Of a DNA stretch of 64,000 bases, positions 1-8,880 are shown piece by piece. The stretch's first letter is position 1. The number at the start of each line of letters is the position of its first letter. The stretch is from the NCBI GenBank assembly GCA_016868755.1, contig VGFU01000005.1:19724-83723 (forward strand), given 5' to 3'. The DNA is from Bacteroidota bacterium. Lineage in GTDB: Bacteria > Bacteroidota > Bacteroidia > Flavobacteriales > Schleiferiaceae. The notes beneath the pieces are model-generated. The model saw only the letters and a program-made list of their open reading frames with translations, had not been told where the DNA came from and searched no databases. The position numbers and the translations under genes are program-made.

Positions 1-2
1 AT

Positions 3-332
3 TCAGAACATGGCGCCGACAAAACCCACCCCGTCAACGGCCGCCACATGACCAACTTGGGCGTTTTTAGGGCTTATGCCGAAGCCTACCTACAGGAGCA
101 CCCCAAGGTCTCTAAAAAGCAAAGCATTATGGTCCGCCAGCTCGCCATGCAGGGCGAGGGAATTCCGCTCGAAATCTACTGCTTTGCAACCACGATTGTT
201 TTTGAAGACTACGAAGCCGTTGCCGCCGACCTTTTTGACCACCTGATCGCCGCAGTACCCAGCTTCGGGCTGCACCTCTTTCAGGCTCCCACGGCCCAGA
301 GCATGCGTGCCAGCGGGCATCCCGCCGCATGA
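3..332 (+). CDS. Mechanosensitive ion channel (MscS/YbdG-like), C-terminal fragment
   Basis: The reading frame is open from the window edge, so only the last 109 residues are visible and the start lies upstream. The segment VNGRHMTNLGVFRAY, followed by a motif around MVRQLAMQ and the run PLEIYCFATT, matches the cytoplasmic C-terminal part of miniconductance MscS-type channels of the YbdG family. That domain follows the pore and forms the vestibule; the protein would sit in the inner membrane and open under membrane tension. The stop overlaps the next start as ATGA, so ruvC is translationally coupled to it. The family assignment rests on recall of the conserved C-terminal motifs; the transmembrane part cannot be checked here. 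Confidence 0.8.
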   Translation, partial: SEHGADKTHPVNGRHMTNLGVFRAYAEAYLQEHPKVSKKQSIMVRQLAMQGEGIPLEIYCFATTIVFEDYEAVAADLFDHLIAAVPSFGLHLFQAPTAQSMRASGHPAA

Positions 333-925
333 AGCAGCGCGTTTTAGGCATCGATCCGGGTACCGTGGTAATGGGCTTCGGCGTAATCGACCGCGACGGC
401 TCGGCGATGAGCCTCGTGGACCTGGGGAGCGTGAAGTTTTCAGCCGCCAAAGAATCGGTAGCGCGCCTAGGTGACATTCTGAGGGCTGTCGAAGAACTCC
501 TAGACCGGTTTCAGCCCGATGCCGTTGCCGTCGAGGCCCCTTTTTTTGGCAAAAACGTGCAGTCCATGCTCAAGCTCGGTCGCGCCCAAGGAGTGGTGCT
601 CAGTGCTGGCCTGCGCCGCGGCCTTACGGTGGCGGAATATCCGCCCGCCGTGGTCAAGCGCCGAATCTCGGGGCGAGGAGCCGCGTCTAAGGAACAACTC
701 GCCGGATTTTTGGCGGGTATGTTCCGCCTTCCCGACGATCCCAAGCGGGCCCTTGACGCCACCGACGCCCTGGCCGTCGCCGCGTGCCACGCGTTAACGG
801 TCGATCGAGCCGCGGTCTTGAGCAGCGCGGTCTCGGGTTCGCTTCCGGCAAAAAAGAAAGGTTCACCCCGCTCCTCTTCCTGGGCGCAGTTTTTGGCCCA
901 AAACCCCGACCGAGCCGCCGAATAA
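329..925 (+). CDS. ruvC: Crossover junction endodeoxyribonuclease RuvC
   Basis: Holliday junction resolvase acting with RuvAB in recombinational repair. The N-terminus reads VLGIDPGT with the first catalytic Asp at D9. The second acidic residue is E69 in AVEAPFF, and the C-terminal pair D143/D146 lies in LDATDALAVAACH; all four RNase-H-fold carboxylates are present. At 198 aa it is slightly longer than typical RuvC (about 170-185 aa) because of a basic, Ser-rich tail after about residue 165. The ATG overlaps the stop of the mechanosensitive channel gene (ATGA), suggesting cotranscription. A strong hairpin follows about 50 bp downstream. Confidence 0.96.
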   Translation: MKQRVLGIDPGTVVMGFGVIDRDGSAMSLVDLGSVKFSAAKESVARLGDILRAVEELLDRFQPDAVAVEAPFFGKNVQSMLKLGRAQGVVLSAGLRRGLTVAEYPPAVVKRRISGRGAASKEQLAGFLAGMFRLPDDPKRALDATDALAVAACHALTVDRAAVLSSAVSGSLPAKKKGSPRSSSWAQFLAQNPDRAAE

Positions 926-978
926 CCTGCCGCACGATGCGGTATCACGGCCCACTTGGCCCTAGGCAAAGCACAAAA

Positions 979-1002
979 AAACCCGGCGTTTCCGCCGGGT
1001 TT
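979..1002. terminator. Bidirectional rho-independent terminator between ruvC and the PA-domain protein gene
   Basis: Perfect stem AAACCCGGCG / CGCCGGGTTT with a TTTC loop, A-rich on the left and T-rich on the right. It lies between two convergent genes and can serve both strands. Confidence 0.85.
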
Positions 1003-1024
1003 CTTCGTACTAAAGCGACCTAAC

Positions 1025-2812
1025 TTAGTGGGTAACCACCACGTTGGCGCGAAGCTCGTTGCTGGCTCCGGGGGCTACCACGACGTAGGCTCCGCTGGGA
1101 AGTCCGCTCACGTCAAGGGCAAGCTCGCCATCCACCACTGAAGCTTGGTTGGCCTGAAGCACCAAGGCACCGTTCAGGTCGTACACCGATACGCCCGCCG
1201 TGGGAACAAACCCGTTGAGCTTCAGGTACACCATGTGCTGGGCGGGGTTGGGGTACACCAGCGCGTCCACCACCACTTCTTCAGGCACGCCTGACGTGTT
1301 TTGCTCCATGATCAGCTGCAGGGTCGGAATCACGTTGCCGCTGAATCCGCGCACAAACCAGTTGTTGTCAGAACGCACCAGTTCGCGCGGTTGCTCGCCC
1401 GCGGTCTGATCGTTTAGCTGGTAGGCCACCGCAGTTGAGTGGTTAAGGTAGAGGTCGGCATCAGAAGTATTTACACAAATGATGTATCGCTGATTATCAT
1501 CCAGCTCAATCGGATCCGTGAACAGGTGCGTCACCAAGCTGTCTTGTGCATTGGTCGCATAGGTGTAGGTTTCCAAGGCTACCGGAGACGTATTGGTCAC
1601 CGCGCAGTTCGGGTCATTCAAATCAGTAAAGGTGTCAAACCACTCATCAACCGAAATATCTACCGTCCGTCCAATCAGGGTGTCGGTATTTGACCATCCT
1701 GCAAATCGCACGCCTTTTAGCAACATTCGGTCGGCCTGCGGGTGGCGGAAGTGAATACACATTCCCCATGATGAGGTGAAGCTCGACGACTTGAAGGAGT
1801 TGTTGTCCAGCGGTTCTAGCGTACTACCGTCAACTCGGGCGTAGCTGAAGATGCTGTCGTTGATTACCGAAGCAAAGTCGATGTTGTTGTCGAGTGGGAA
1901 CGATTCGTTAGCCACGTTCACGTTGTAGTTCACTTCATAAGCGCCCAAGGGGTAGCCGTTAAGTTGGAAGGGCGGGAAGGTGATGTAGCTCGAGTCGCCT
2001 GAGTTTAACGGGAACGACGACGTCGACATCGTATACACCGTCGTGGTGCCGCGCTTCACGGTTACGCTCGCAATGACGTTAGCCTGGTTGGCTGAGCCGT
2101 CGTTGCGGGTCCAAAAGCCCAACTTCATTTTGAAGTCGCTGGTGTCTTGAGCGATCATCGACGGAACCGCCAGAGCCGGCGGATACATCGCCTCTGCGGG
2201 CGAAATGCTCATGTCGTTGGGGAACGCACCGATCTTGTTGCCCAAAAAGGCAACTACCGTTTGACCTCCCTCAATGGCCGTTCGCAGCATATCGCCGTCG
2301 GGACGGGCAATCATCGCAAACGGAATCGTCGCAAAACCTCCGTAGGCACCAGGTCCACAATTCAGTAGGGCATTGTCGCGGTTGTACAAAATGACAGCGC
2401 GAGCGCCAGCACGTTCCGCGAGGTAGACCTTGAGGCCAAATTCGCAGCTTCCACGTGCAATAAGTACGATTTTACCAGTTAGCCTGTTTTTTTGCCATGC
2501 TGAAGTCGTATCGAGGTTGCAGCCCTCGTACTTCAGCGGAATGCCTGGGTAGGCATTGCCCGTATTGGGGTCGGTCCCCACAACCGTGTTAACCCCTGCG
2601 GTACTATCATCCATCACGACTACGGTATCGAGCACCGCATCTGCAGGATTAAGTAGGTCCGCAAGGCCCCAGCCCGTCGCGTTTCCGTTGTTCGTGTGGG
2701 TCAAGCCGCCTTGAAGCGAGCTCGGAGACATGATGTTCAAGACCACTTGGGCCTGTGCAGCCCCCGCCGTCAAGAGCACCAGTCCTAAAAGGTGTAGGAT
2801 TCTCTTCATCAT
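1025..2812 (-). CDS. Secreted PA-domain protein with type A T9SS sorting domain
   Basis: 595 aa. The signal peptide is about residues 1-22 (MMKRILHLLGLVLL... ending AQAQ). A protease-associated (PA) domain at about 80-190 includes GSCEFGLKVYLAERAGARAV and a following ILYNRD. The middle is beta-rich and unassigned. The last about 80 residues form a type A sorting domain: a PNPA motif, then a VSVYDLNG strand, then LPSGAYVVV. No protease active site is visible, so the PA domain is probably a binding module rather than part of a peptidase. Expected to cross the outer membrane by T9SS and be anchored or released. It ends just left of the shared terminator with ruvC. A second start codon follows the first immediately. 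Confidence 0.85.
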   Translation of the reverse strand: MMKRILHLLGLVLLTAGAAQAQVVLNIMSPSSLQGGLTHTNNGNATGWGLADLLNPADAVLDTVVVMDDSTAGVNTVVGTDPNTGNAYPGIPLKYEGCNLDTTSAWQKNRLTGKIVLIARGSCEFGLKVYLAERAGARAVILYNRDNALLNCGPGAYGGFATIPFAMIARPDGDMLRTAIEGGQTVVAFLGNKIGAFPNDMSISPAEAMYPPALAVPSMIAQDTSDFKMKLGFWTRNDGSANQANVIASVTVKRGTTTVYTMSTSSFPLNSGDSSYITFPPFQLNGYPLGAYEVNYNVNVANESFPLDNNIDFASVINDSIFSYARVDGSTLEPLDNNSFKSSSFTSSWGMCIHFRHPQADRMLLKGVRFAGWSNTDTLIGRTVDISVDEWFDTFTDLNDPNCAVTNTSPVALETYTYATNAQDSLVTHLFTDPIELDDNQRYIICVNTSDADLYLNHSTAVAYQLNDQTAGEQPRELVRSDNNWFVRGFSGNVIPTLQLIMEQNTSGVPEEVVVDALVYPNPAQHMVYLKLNGFVPTAGVSVYDLNGALVLQANQASVVDGELALDVSGLPSGAYVVVAPGASNELRANVVVTH

Positions 2813-2888
2813 AAGTGCGTTTAAAGTTTAGGTATGCGGAATTTAGAGAAAATTCCAATACCCTGAACTCAAGGCACCTATAAAAAAA

Positions 2889-3296
2889 TTAAATGCTCGG
2901 AACTTCGAGGGCGCTTTGAAGGCGATGCGCCATCTCTACAAACTCCTCGGGCTCGAGCTGCAGCTTTGGGTTGGCAAAATTCAAGTCGGCTTCGCTTCGA
3001 AGCGGAACAACGTGCACGTGGGCGTGAGGCACTTCAAAACCCAACACGCTCAAACCAACGCGATTGCACGGCACGACTAACTTTTGGGCCTCGGCGACCG
3101 CCCGAACTAAATCAAAAACCGCCTGGTAATCGGCTTCTGGAAGCTCAAACAAATTGTCAATCTCTACTTTCGGCACCACTAAGGTGTGGCCGTGAGTTAG
3201 TGGACGGATATCCAAAAATGCAAAGGCACGATCCGTCTCAGCTACTTTATAGCACGGTACTTCACCTGAAATTATTCGTGAAAAAATACTAGCCAT
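2889..3296 (-). CDS. HIT family protein (histidine triad nucleotide hydrolase)
   Basis: 135 aa, the normal length of a Hint-type protein. The histidine triad reads HAHVHVVPL at residues 91-99, with H93 as the expected nucleophile, and the upstream THGHTLVVPK strand is typical. Members hydrolyse AMP-lysine or related nucleotide phosphoramidates in the cytoplasm; the physiological substrate is not deducible. It starts 3 bp downstream of the greA stop, so the two form an operon, an arrangement I recall as common in Bacteroidota. Confidence 0.95.
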   Translation of the reverse strand: MASIFSRIISGEVPCYKVAETDRAFAFLDIRPLTHGHTLVVPKVEIDNLFELPEADYQAVFDLVRAVAEAQKLVVPCNRVGLSVLGFEVPHAHVHVVPLRSEADLNFANPKLQLEPEEFVEMAHRLQSALEVPSI

Positions 3297-3299
3297 GTT

Positions 3300-3770
3300 C
3301 TAGCGTTCTATGGAGACCACTTCAAGTTTCATGATTCCGCTCGGAACCTGAATCTCCGCCATCTCACCAGCTGATTTTCCGAGTAATCCTTTGCCAATTG
3401 GAGAGTTTACCGAAATCTTGCCCGACTTCAAGTCTGCCTCTTGTTCGCTGACCAAGGTGTACTTCATGGTCGCTCCATTTGCAGGGTTGCGAACGGTGAC
3501 CTTTGACAAAATGAGAACCTTGGAGGTATCGAACTGCGACTCATCTACAATTCGGGCATTAGCGACGAGCTCCTCCATTTTTGATATTTTCATTTCGAGC
3601 AACCCCTGAGCCTCTTTCGCCGCGTCGTACTCGGCATTCTCACTCAAATCACCTTTGTCGCGTGCCTCGGCTATTTGCTCTGAAATGCGCGGACGCTCCA
3701 CACTGCGCAAGTGCTCTAGCTCTTCTTTGAGCTTCTTAAATCCTTCGGGAGTGTAGTACGAAACGGACAT
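3300..3770 (-). CDS. greA: Transcription elongation factor GreA
   Basis: 156 aa, standard GreA length. The N-terminal coiled coil carries the conserved tip region ARDKGDLSENAEYDAAKE (about residues 36-53) with the acidic residues that coordinate Mg2+ in the RNA polymerase secondary channel. The C-terminal FKBP-like domain ends around LEVVSIER. It rescues backtracked polymerase by stimulating transcript cleavage. First gene of a two-gene operon with the HIT gene. A hairpin separates it from the porV/porQ-like gene upstream. Confidence 0.97.
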   Translation of the reverse strand: MSVSYYTPEGFKKLKEELEHLRSVERPRISEQIAEARDKGDLSENAEYDAAKEAQGLLEMKISKMEELVANARIVDESQFDTSKVLILSKVTVRNPANGATMKYTLVSEQEADLKSGKISVNSPIGKGLLGKSAGEMAEIQVPSGIMKLEVVSIER

Positions 3771-3783
3771 AATCTATAGGGGT

Positions 3784-3817
3784 TAAAAGCGAAGAAGACC
3801 TCCGCGGGGAGGCCTTC
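3784..3817 (-). terminator. Terminator after the PorV/PorQ operon
   Basis: Read on the minus strand, GAAGGCCTCC pairs with GGAGGTCTTC (one G-T wobble) around a CCGC loop, followed by a short U-rich stretch (CGCTTTT). It sits between the PorV/PorQ-like gene and greA. The U tract is weak, so termination may be partial. Confidence 0.6.
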
Positions 3818-3839
3818 TCAGTCGAAAACCTAGTTCGCT

Positions 3840-4868
3840 TTACAGTACAATTGCGGTGCCAACGGTGTGGATTCCGCCAAACGAGGTATTCGTCATTCGG
3901 TAGGCATAGCTCAAATCAAGCTTGCCGTCGCCCATCGGAATGTTGAACGTAAATCCCGCCGCCGGGCCCGTGAGCGCTTCGGTGCGCAGGGCATCAAAGC
4001 GGTTGTCAAACTGCGCCCAGCTTGCGCGAAGGGCGAAGAGCTCCTTGTAGGCGTATTCCGCGCCCACCGTGAACTGGTCCTTCTTGAACGAATTTGAGAT
4101 GAAGTTGCCGGCAAACGTGAGCTTGTGGCCCTCAATTAGCGTGAATCCCTTACTGGCGCCAATGGACAGCTGGGTAGGCAACTCAAAATCCTCAGAACGG
4201 TTTTGAAAACTGTTGGTGTACATTCCGGTTGGAACGGGAAGCACAATGCTCAAACCATCTCCACGGTACGAAAATGACGGCCCAATGTTGCGCATCGTAA
4301 TACCGAACGCAAAATCCTTAATGTCCTTCGGAACGTATTGAACTCCTGCATCAAAGCACACGCCTGTGGCGCTGAGGTTGTTGATGGTCGAGTTGTACAG
4401 CTTGATGTTGATACCGCCAAAGATGCTTTGGGTGAACTTCTTGGCGTACGCAATCCCAATCACGGTGGCCGACGGGCGGTACGAGCCTAGACCGCCATCC
4501 GGCTGGTCCTCAGTGGTAATCTCGATGTCGCCGTAATTCATGCTGTTCATATGGATGCCCAGCACCCCACCGTTGCCCGTAGGCGTAATGAGGCTCCCGG
4601 CGTTGAGCGCGATTCCGCTGCCCACCAACCACTGGGTGTTAGCAAAACCAGCTTGGAGGCCGTCGATGCGTGCGATGCCCGCGACGTTACCATAAAGGCC
4701 CTCAAAACCCCGAACGTTTGCTGTGTTGCCCTCACCCCAGCCCGCGGTGCGAGCCCAGGGATTTACGAGCAACTCTGAAGCACCCGCAGACCCAGAACGA
4801 ACGGGGTTGCCTGCAAAAGCCGAGGCTGCGGCGAGCAGCGTGGCGGTAGCTAAAATCTTTTTCATCAT
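3840..4868 (-). CDS. PorV/PorQ family outer-membrane protein
   Basis: 342 aa. The signal peptide is about 1-19 (ATLLAAASAFAG). The mature N-terminus (GSAGASELLVNPWARTAGWG) followed by a GLYGNVAGIA-like stretch is typical of the FadL-like PorV/PorQ beta-barrel family of T9SS-associated proteins, and the rest alternates short strands and loops to a terminal aromatic-poor strand. PorV shuttles T9SS cargo to the attachment complex and PorQ is a related component; which one this is cannot be decided by eye. It lies 9 bp behind the 1331-aa secreted protein gene, itself 7 bp behind the TonB receptor gene, suggesting a dedicated three-protein assembly. Confidence 0.8.
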   Translation of the reverse strand: MMKKILATATLLAAASAFAGNPVRSGSAGASELLVNPWARTAGWGEGNTANVRGFEGLYGNVAGIARIDGLQAGFANTQWLVGSGIALNAGSLITPTGNGGVLGIHMNSMNYGDIEITTEDQPDGGLGSYRPSATVIGIAYAKKFTQSIFGGINIKLYNSTINNLSATGVCFDAGVQYVPKDIKDFAFGITMRNIGPSFSYRGDGLSIVLPVPTGMYTNSFQNRSEDFELPTQLSIGASKGFTLIEGHKLTFAGNFISNSFKKDQFTVGAEYAYKELFALRASWAQFDNRFDALRTEALTGPAAGFTFNIPMGDGKLDLSYAYRMTNTSFGGIHTVGTAIVL

Positions 4869-4877
4869 CTCTCGGTC

Positions 4878-7800
4878 TTAGAAGCCAGTTGGGTTGAACG
4901 GACGCATCGTGCCAAACCACTTAACGATGGTTTGTCCAATGCCCGGAGCATCAATGTGAATCAAGTACACACCGCTCGCAATCGGAACTTGGTAGTTGTT
5001 GGTCAAATCCCAGTAAATCCACGTGTCACTGTTGTCTTTGCGCATCGTGCGTACCAACGAGCCGTCGGTCGAGTAAATCGACACGGTACAGCGCGGCGGG
5101 AGGTTGGTGATCTTAACCCGATTATCGTTCTGTGATGTCTCGTACTGGCTAAGGCTATAGTACGGATTGGGCACCACGCGGACCGTAGCCAGGGCGTTTT
5201 TAGCCGTCAGCGAGTCCCCCGTAATCGTTGCGGCATTGACGGTGCTAAACATGTACTTTGGGTTTCCTGTATTTGAGTTGTCGGTCACATAACGCTCGTA
5301 GGGGCGACCCATACGAATCTTTACGCGAGCCACCGACGGCAAGCCATTCGCTGCGGTGCGCGGCTCATACAAGTTGGCGTTATTAAAGCGCGGCTCCATA
5401 AGCGGAATGGACACCCACATCAACGACTTCGTTACGCGATTGCGGCTCAGAATATTGCTCATGTTACCAAAATCGGCGAAAAGCGGGTTCTGTGCTTCAA
5501 CTGAGCCAGCGTAGTCCAAAGGAGTCCGCGACAGACCAGACTGCAGGTATGGCGCCAGGATGTACAGGTTGTGCTGACCACCGAAGCGGTACCCACCGGT
5601 AACGTTGTCTGCCAATTGAGCGCGTTCGCGACTCGTCGGATTAAACAGCATGTCGTTGCCACGGTCGCCGATCATCCAGCTGTTCTCGCCAAATGCGATG
5701 TTGAGGCGAGTACCCGTTTCAAGATCAATCGCATAACCGGGGAACCACGACCAGCCCGTGGTCGTTGTGCTGCGCACCAGTTCGCCGTTCACGAGATCCC
5801 ATCCGAGGTCCGAGCGCAAGCGCCACTTGCGGGTTCCGCCCGCATTCAGCGAAGCGTCGTCACCCATTTCGAATACGGGTACACGCGTCCACTTCGAGCG
5901 GTCGTCAGTAAATACGATGTCCACGCTGTGCAATTCTGATGGGCTCATTCGAGCGGTAAAGGCACTCATCGACGAGTCAGCCGGTCCCATGCCCCAAATG
6001 GTGTTGGCACCCGAAAGTCCACGACCAATGAAGCTAGCGTAGGCAAACGGACCCCAAGTTCCGCCAATGATGGTCGAAAAACGTGACTTGTCATCACCGG
6101 GGAAATCTTTATAGAACGACCCAGGAGGTGTTGATACCGAATTATTTCCTGCAAGTAACCAGTTCGTTGGGCCATAGCTCGCGTCATCCGCTACACCAGT
6201 AAGCCAGGGTTTCGTTGGGTCGTCGTACACAACTTCTCCACCAAGAATGCTCTGATTGCGCACGTTCTCAATATCATTTCCGGGAGCCTCCTGGTTACGG
6301 ATATCGACTGAAATACCGAGTTCCGGAACTAATTGCTCCACAAGGAATGAAATAGAACCCGCTGAGGTTGCCACCACGTCGCCCGCTTCGTCTTCAATGG
6401 CCCAGGTAGCGTTGGCATTGGTTCCACTGAAAATCATCGTGTAGTTACCCGACTTCACGCGCAAGGGATCAACCACTTTAATGTTCACCGGACCATTGCC
6501 CGCTTGGTAAACCGTTTGGTCGAGGCGGAAGTTGGTAACAATAGCGTCTTCAGACTCTTGGGTCAACTCCAGCTTGGTTCCGCCGTTACCCATACCCTCA
6601 ATTCGGGTAATGATAGGGGCATCCCCGTAGTTAACCTTCTGAATAGTACCATTGGCCTCAGCACTAACCTGGTGCGGAATTCCCACATACTTCTTCACGT
6701 TGTTGCGGCCGGCCAGGTATGGGCGGCGTTGACCACCGGGGGTCAAAACTTGGTCAAACTTCTCGTATTCATTGTGCGCATAGGCAACCACAGAGAAGTA
6801 ATACTCTCGGTGGTTAACAAGACGTCGATCAGTTCCCGTGGCGAAGGCATCCTCGGTTACATGGTATGAAGTTTTGATACCGCTATTATTCGATGAAATG
6901 GTCATGTCTTGTGGCACAAGCAACTCCAAATCGGGGTCTAGCTCCCAGTTAATCATTCGCGTAACTCCATTCTTAATGTCGCATTGAGCGATCAGGCGCG
7001 CCTGGCTCGGGTCGTAGCGATCGGCCATCGACACGTCGGCGTTCTTGAGCTGGTAAATCTGAAAGCCTTCAAACTTGTAGGTGTTGTCGTTGGCTTGAAT
7101 CAACGGATCGATCTCTTCGTAGTCGAAGTTGTCGTTGTTTTGGCCGTCGCGGTACGAAAGCATCAGGACCACGGAGCGGTCGAGCTCCTGGATCTCCATG
7201 TCGGGCGCGTCGGGGCCGTTCAAGATCTGGAAGCAGTTGTCAAACAGGCTTTGGGCCTTGTCGTCGGCAATGATTACACGTTCCACAGAGTACAAGGGAC
7301 CTGGATCGTTGGTGTTGCGCGCCCAAACGGCACCCGTCGTAATAAAGTTCAATGCACCTGGAGCCAGTGAGAACGGACCAGCGTTGTGCAAGCCACGCTT
7401 GTCTTGCTGGTTGTTGGGAGATTCAAACCAATTCTGATCGACGATAGGTGCAGTTACACCCGTTGTATCAAAGGTGTTTCCTGGGTAGGCAAAAAGGGTC
7501 GCCAATCCAGAACCATCGGCGGTAAATCCATCACCATTACCCGTGCAACCAGGTCCACACGGGGTCTCCACAACCAACGGGTTACCGTTTTTCCAACGAG
7601 ACTGCATGTAGTTGTAGAATTCCGAAGCGTTGTTGGGGTTGCCCGAAAATGCTGAACCTGTATTGTTGTAGTACATGAAGCCCGACATGATGATGCGCTC
7701 GTTAACTCCAGTAACCGGATTTTCAGGGATGCACACGCCGTTGCGGTCGCGAACTCCATCGATACAGCCGTCGCGGTCGTTGTCACGGCCATCGAAATAG

Positions 7801-8873
7801 TCGGCAAAAGGTCCTTGGAAGAAGTCGAATCCAATTGCTGGCGGATTCATGCCGTATCCAATGGGACCTTCATCGTTGATATCAGCGTTGTATACAAAAC
7901 CAAGTCCGCGCGGGATGTCTGAACCGATGATGTCGTCGAGGTAGTTACCCAAATCGGCGTCGAACCAGGTTGAGAAGTAGGTGTTGGTAAGTCGGAACGT
8001 TGACTTGTTGATGATCCGGTAGTTCTGGAACGTCATGTTGTTGATTTCGTCGTTCGTGGCAAAAGCAAAAGCTTGAGCACGAATCTCGAAGCCCATGGCT
8101 CCGGCGTTGGTTTCGGTGTGAACGTTTCCACGGTCGTTGTAAACCCACCAAATCGTTTGGTCACCATAAAGCACGTCTGTCTCTTTCAAGCGGCAATCGT
8201 AGGCACGGTCAAGGTCATAGGCTGGATAGTCCTCATTGTAGTCGTAGCGTCCGTCGCCATCCAAGTCAATGAACGGAGCCAAGGTGTAGGGAAGTTCGCC
8301 CTCGACGCCGTGCGCCGGCCAGTTCTTGATGATGTCTGGGATGCTACCCTCGTAACCAGGGTACTTTGCTGACACATCGCAGTCGGGATCGTTTTTGCAA
8401 AGCAGCCATCCGCGGTGCATCTCAACTTGCTCGCGAGTAATAATCCAGTGCCGGTCGTACTTATCGCAGACCTCCTTGGTTACCGAAGCGAGGCCGTCTG
8501 TTGAAAGCGGACCGGGCCAGAAGTCGTTACCGCGCGAACGGTAGGTCATGGCCGCCAATTTGAGCTGGTTTCCTTCGTCAAGTCCGCCCAACCACAGTGA
8601 GCCGGCAAACATCGAGTGTCGGTTACTTCCTTTAGGAACCTCGTAGCGCGCAGTATTTAAATCCCACCACATATCGCCTCCGCCCAAAATAGTGGTACGT
8701 ACGTTGTTGATGTTCAAGTCAGATTGCGCACGAGAAGGCTGGCAAAGTTCCTCCACCGTCTTATTCGACCGGGTGGTTTTGCCTGATGTAGTGCCAACGT
8801 CTTCACGAGCGATTGCCGTGAATCCGATTAAAGTTGCAGCGAAGAGAAATAGATGCTTGTTCATAACGGACAT
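4878..8873 (-). CDS. Very large secreted protein with a T9SS-like C-terminal domain
   Basis: 1331 aa. The signal peptide is in residues 1-22 (an internal Met at residue 4 could be the true start). Large stretches are rich in Asn/Asp and aromatics. A calcium-site-like segment near residue 365 reads DYFDGRDNDRDGC, and FIDLDGDGRYDYNEDYP near residue 200 is another Asp-rich, probably Ca-binding loop. The C-terminus resembles a sorting or FlgD-like Ig fold: RVVPNPYYSLSQYE followed by VSIYSTDGSLVRTM and ASGVYLIHI. I do not recognise a catalytic domain. The family recurs in Bacteroidota next to a TonB receptor and a PorV/PorQ protein, as here; the role is unknown, and surface display of a structural or adhesive protein is a guess. 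Confidence 0.8.
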   Translation of the reverse strand: MSVMNKHLFLFAATLIGFTAIAREDVGTTSGKTTRSNKTVEELCQPSRAQSDLNINNVRTTILGGGDMWWDLNTARYEVPKGSNRHSMFAGSLWLGGLDEGNQLKLAAMTYRSRGNDFWPGPLSTDGLASVTKEVCDKYDRHWIITREQVEMHRGWLLCKNDPDCDVSAKYPGYEGSIPDIIKNWPAHGVEGELPYTLAPFIDLDGDGRYDYNEDYPAYDLDRAYDCRLKETDVLYGDQTIWWVYNDRGNVHTETNAGAMGFEIRAQAFAFATNDEINNMTFQNYRIINKSTFRLTNTYFSTWFDADLGNYLDDIIGSDIPRGLGFVYNADINDEGPIGYGMNPPAIGFDFFQGPFADYFDGRDNDRDGCIDGVRDRNGVCIPENPVTGVNERIIMSGFMYYNNTGSAFSGNPNNASEFYNYMQSRWKNGNPLVVETPCGPGCTGNGDGFTADGSGLATLFAYPGNTFDTTGVTAPIVDQNWFESPNNQQDKRGLHNAGPFSLAPGALNFITTGAVWARNTNDPGPLYSVERVIIADDKAQSLFDNCFQILNGPDAPDMEIQELDRSVVLMLSYRDGQNNDNFDYEEIDPLIQANDNTYKFEGFQIYQLKNADVSMADRYDPSQARLIAQCDIKNGVTRMINWELDPDLELLVPQDMTISSNNSGIKTSYHVTEDAFATGTDRRLVNHREYYFSVVAYAHNEYEKFDQVLTPGGQRRPYLAGRNNVKKYVGIPHQVSAEANGTIQKVNYGDAPIITRIEGMGNGGTKLELTQESEDAIVTNFRLDQTVYQAGNGPVNIKVVDPLRVKSGNYTMIFSGTNANATWAIEDEAGDVVATSAGSISFLVEQLVPELGISVDIRNQEAPGNDIENVRNQSILGGEVVYDDPTKPWLTGVADDASYGPTNWLLAGNNSVSTPPGSFYKDFPGDDKSRFSTIIGGTWGPFAYASFIGRGLSGANTIWGMGPADSSMSAFTARMSPSELHSVDIVFTDDRSKWTRVPVFEMGDDASLNAGGTRKWRLRSDLGWDLVNGELVRSTTTTGWSWFPGYAIDLETGTRLNIAFGENSWMIGDRGNDMLFNPTSRERAQLADNVTGGYRFGGQHNLYILAPYLQSGLSRTPLDYAGSVEAQNPLFADFGNMSNILSRNRVTKSLMWVSIPLMEPRFNNANLYEPRTAANGLPSVARVKIRMGRPYERYVTDNSNTGNPKYMFSTVNAATITGDSLTAKNALATVRVVPNPYYSLSQYETSQNDNRVKITNLPPRCTVSIYSTDGSLVRTMRKDNSDTWIYWDLTNNYQVPIASGVYLIHIDAPGIGQTIVKWFGTMRPFNPTGF

Positions 8874-8880
8874 AATGCTA

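Noticed and set aside
2838..2855. GGAATTT...AAATTCC inverted repeat upstream of the PA-domain gene
   Set aside because: Short, AT-rich and single copy; likely chance in an AT-rich leader.
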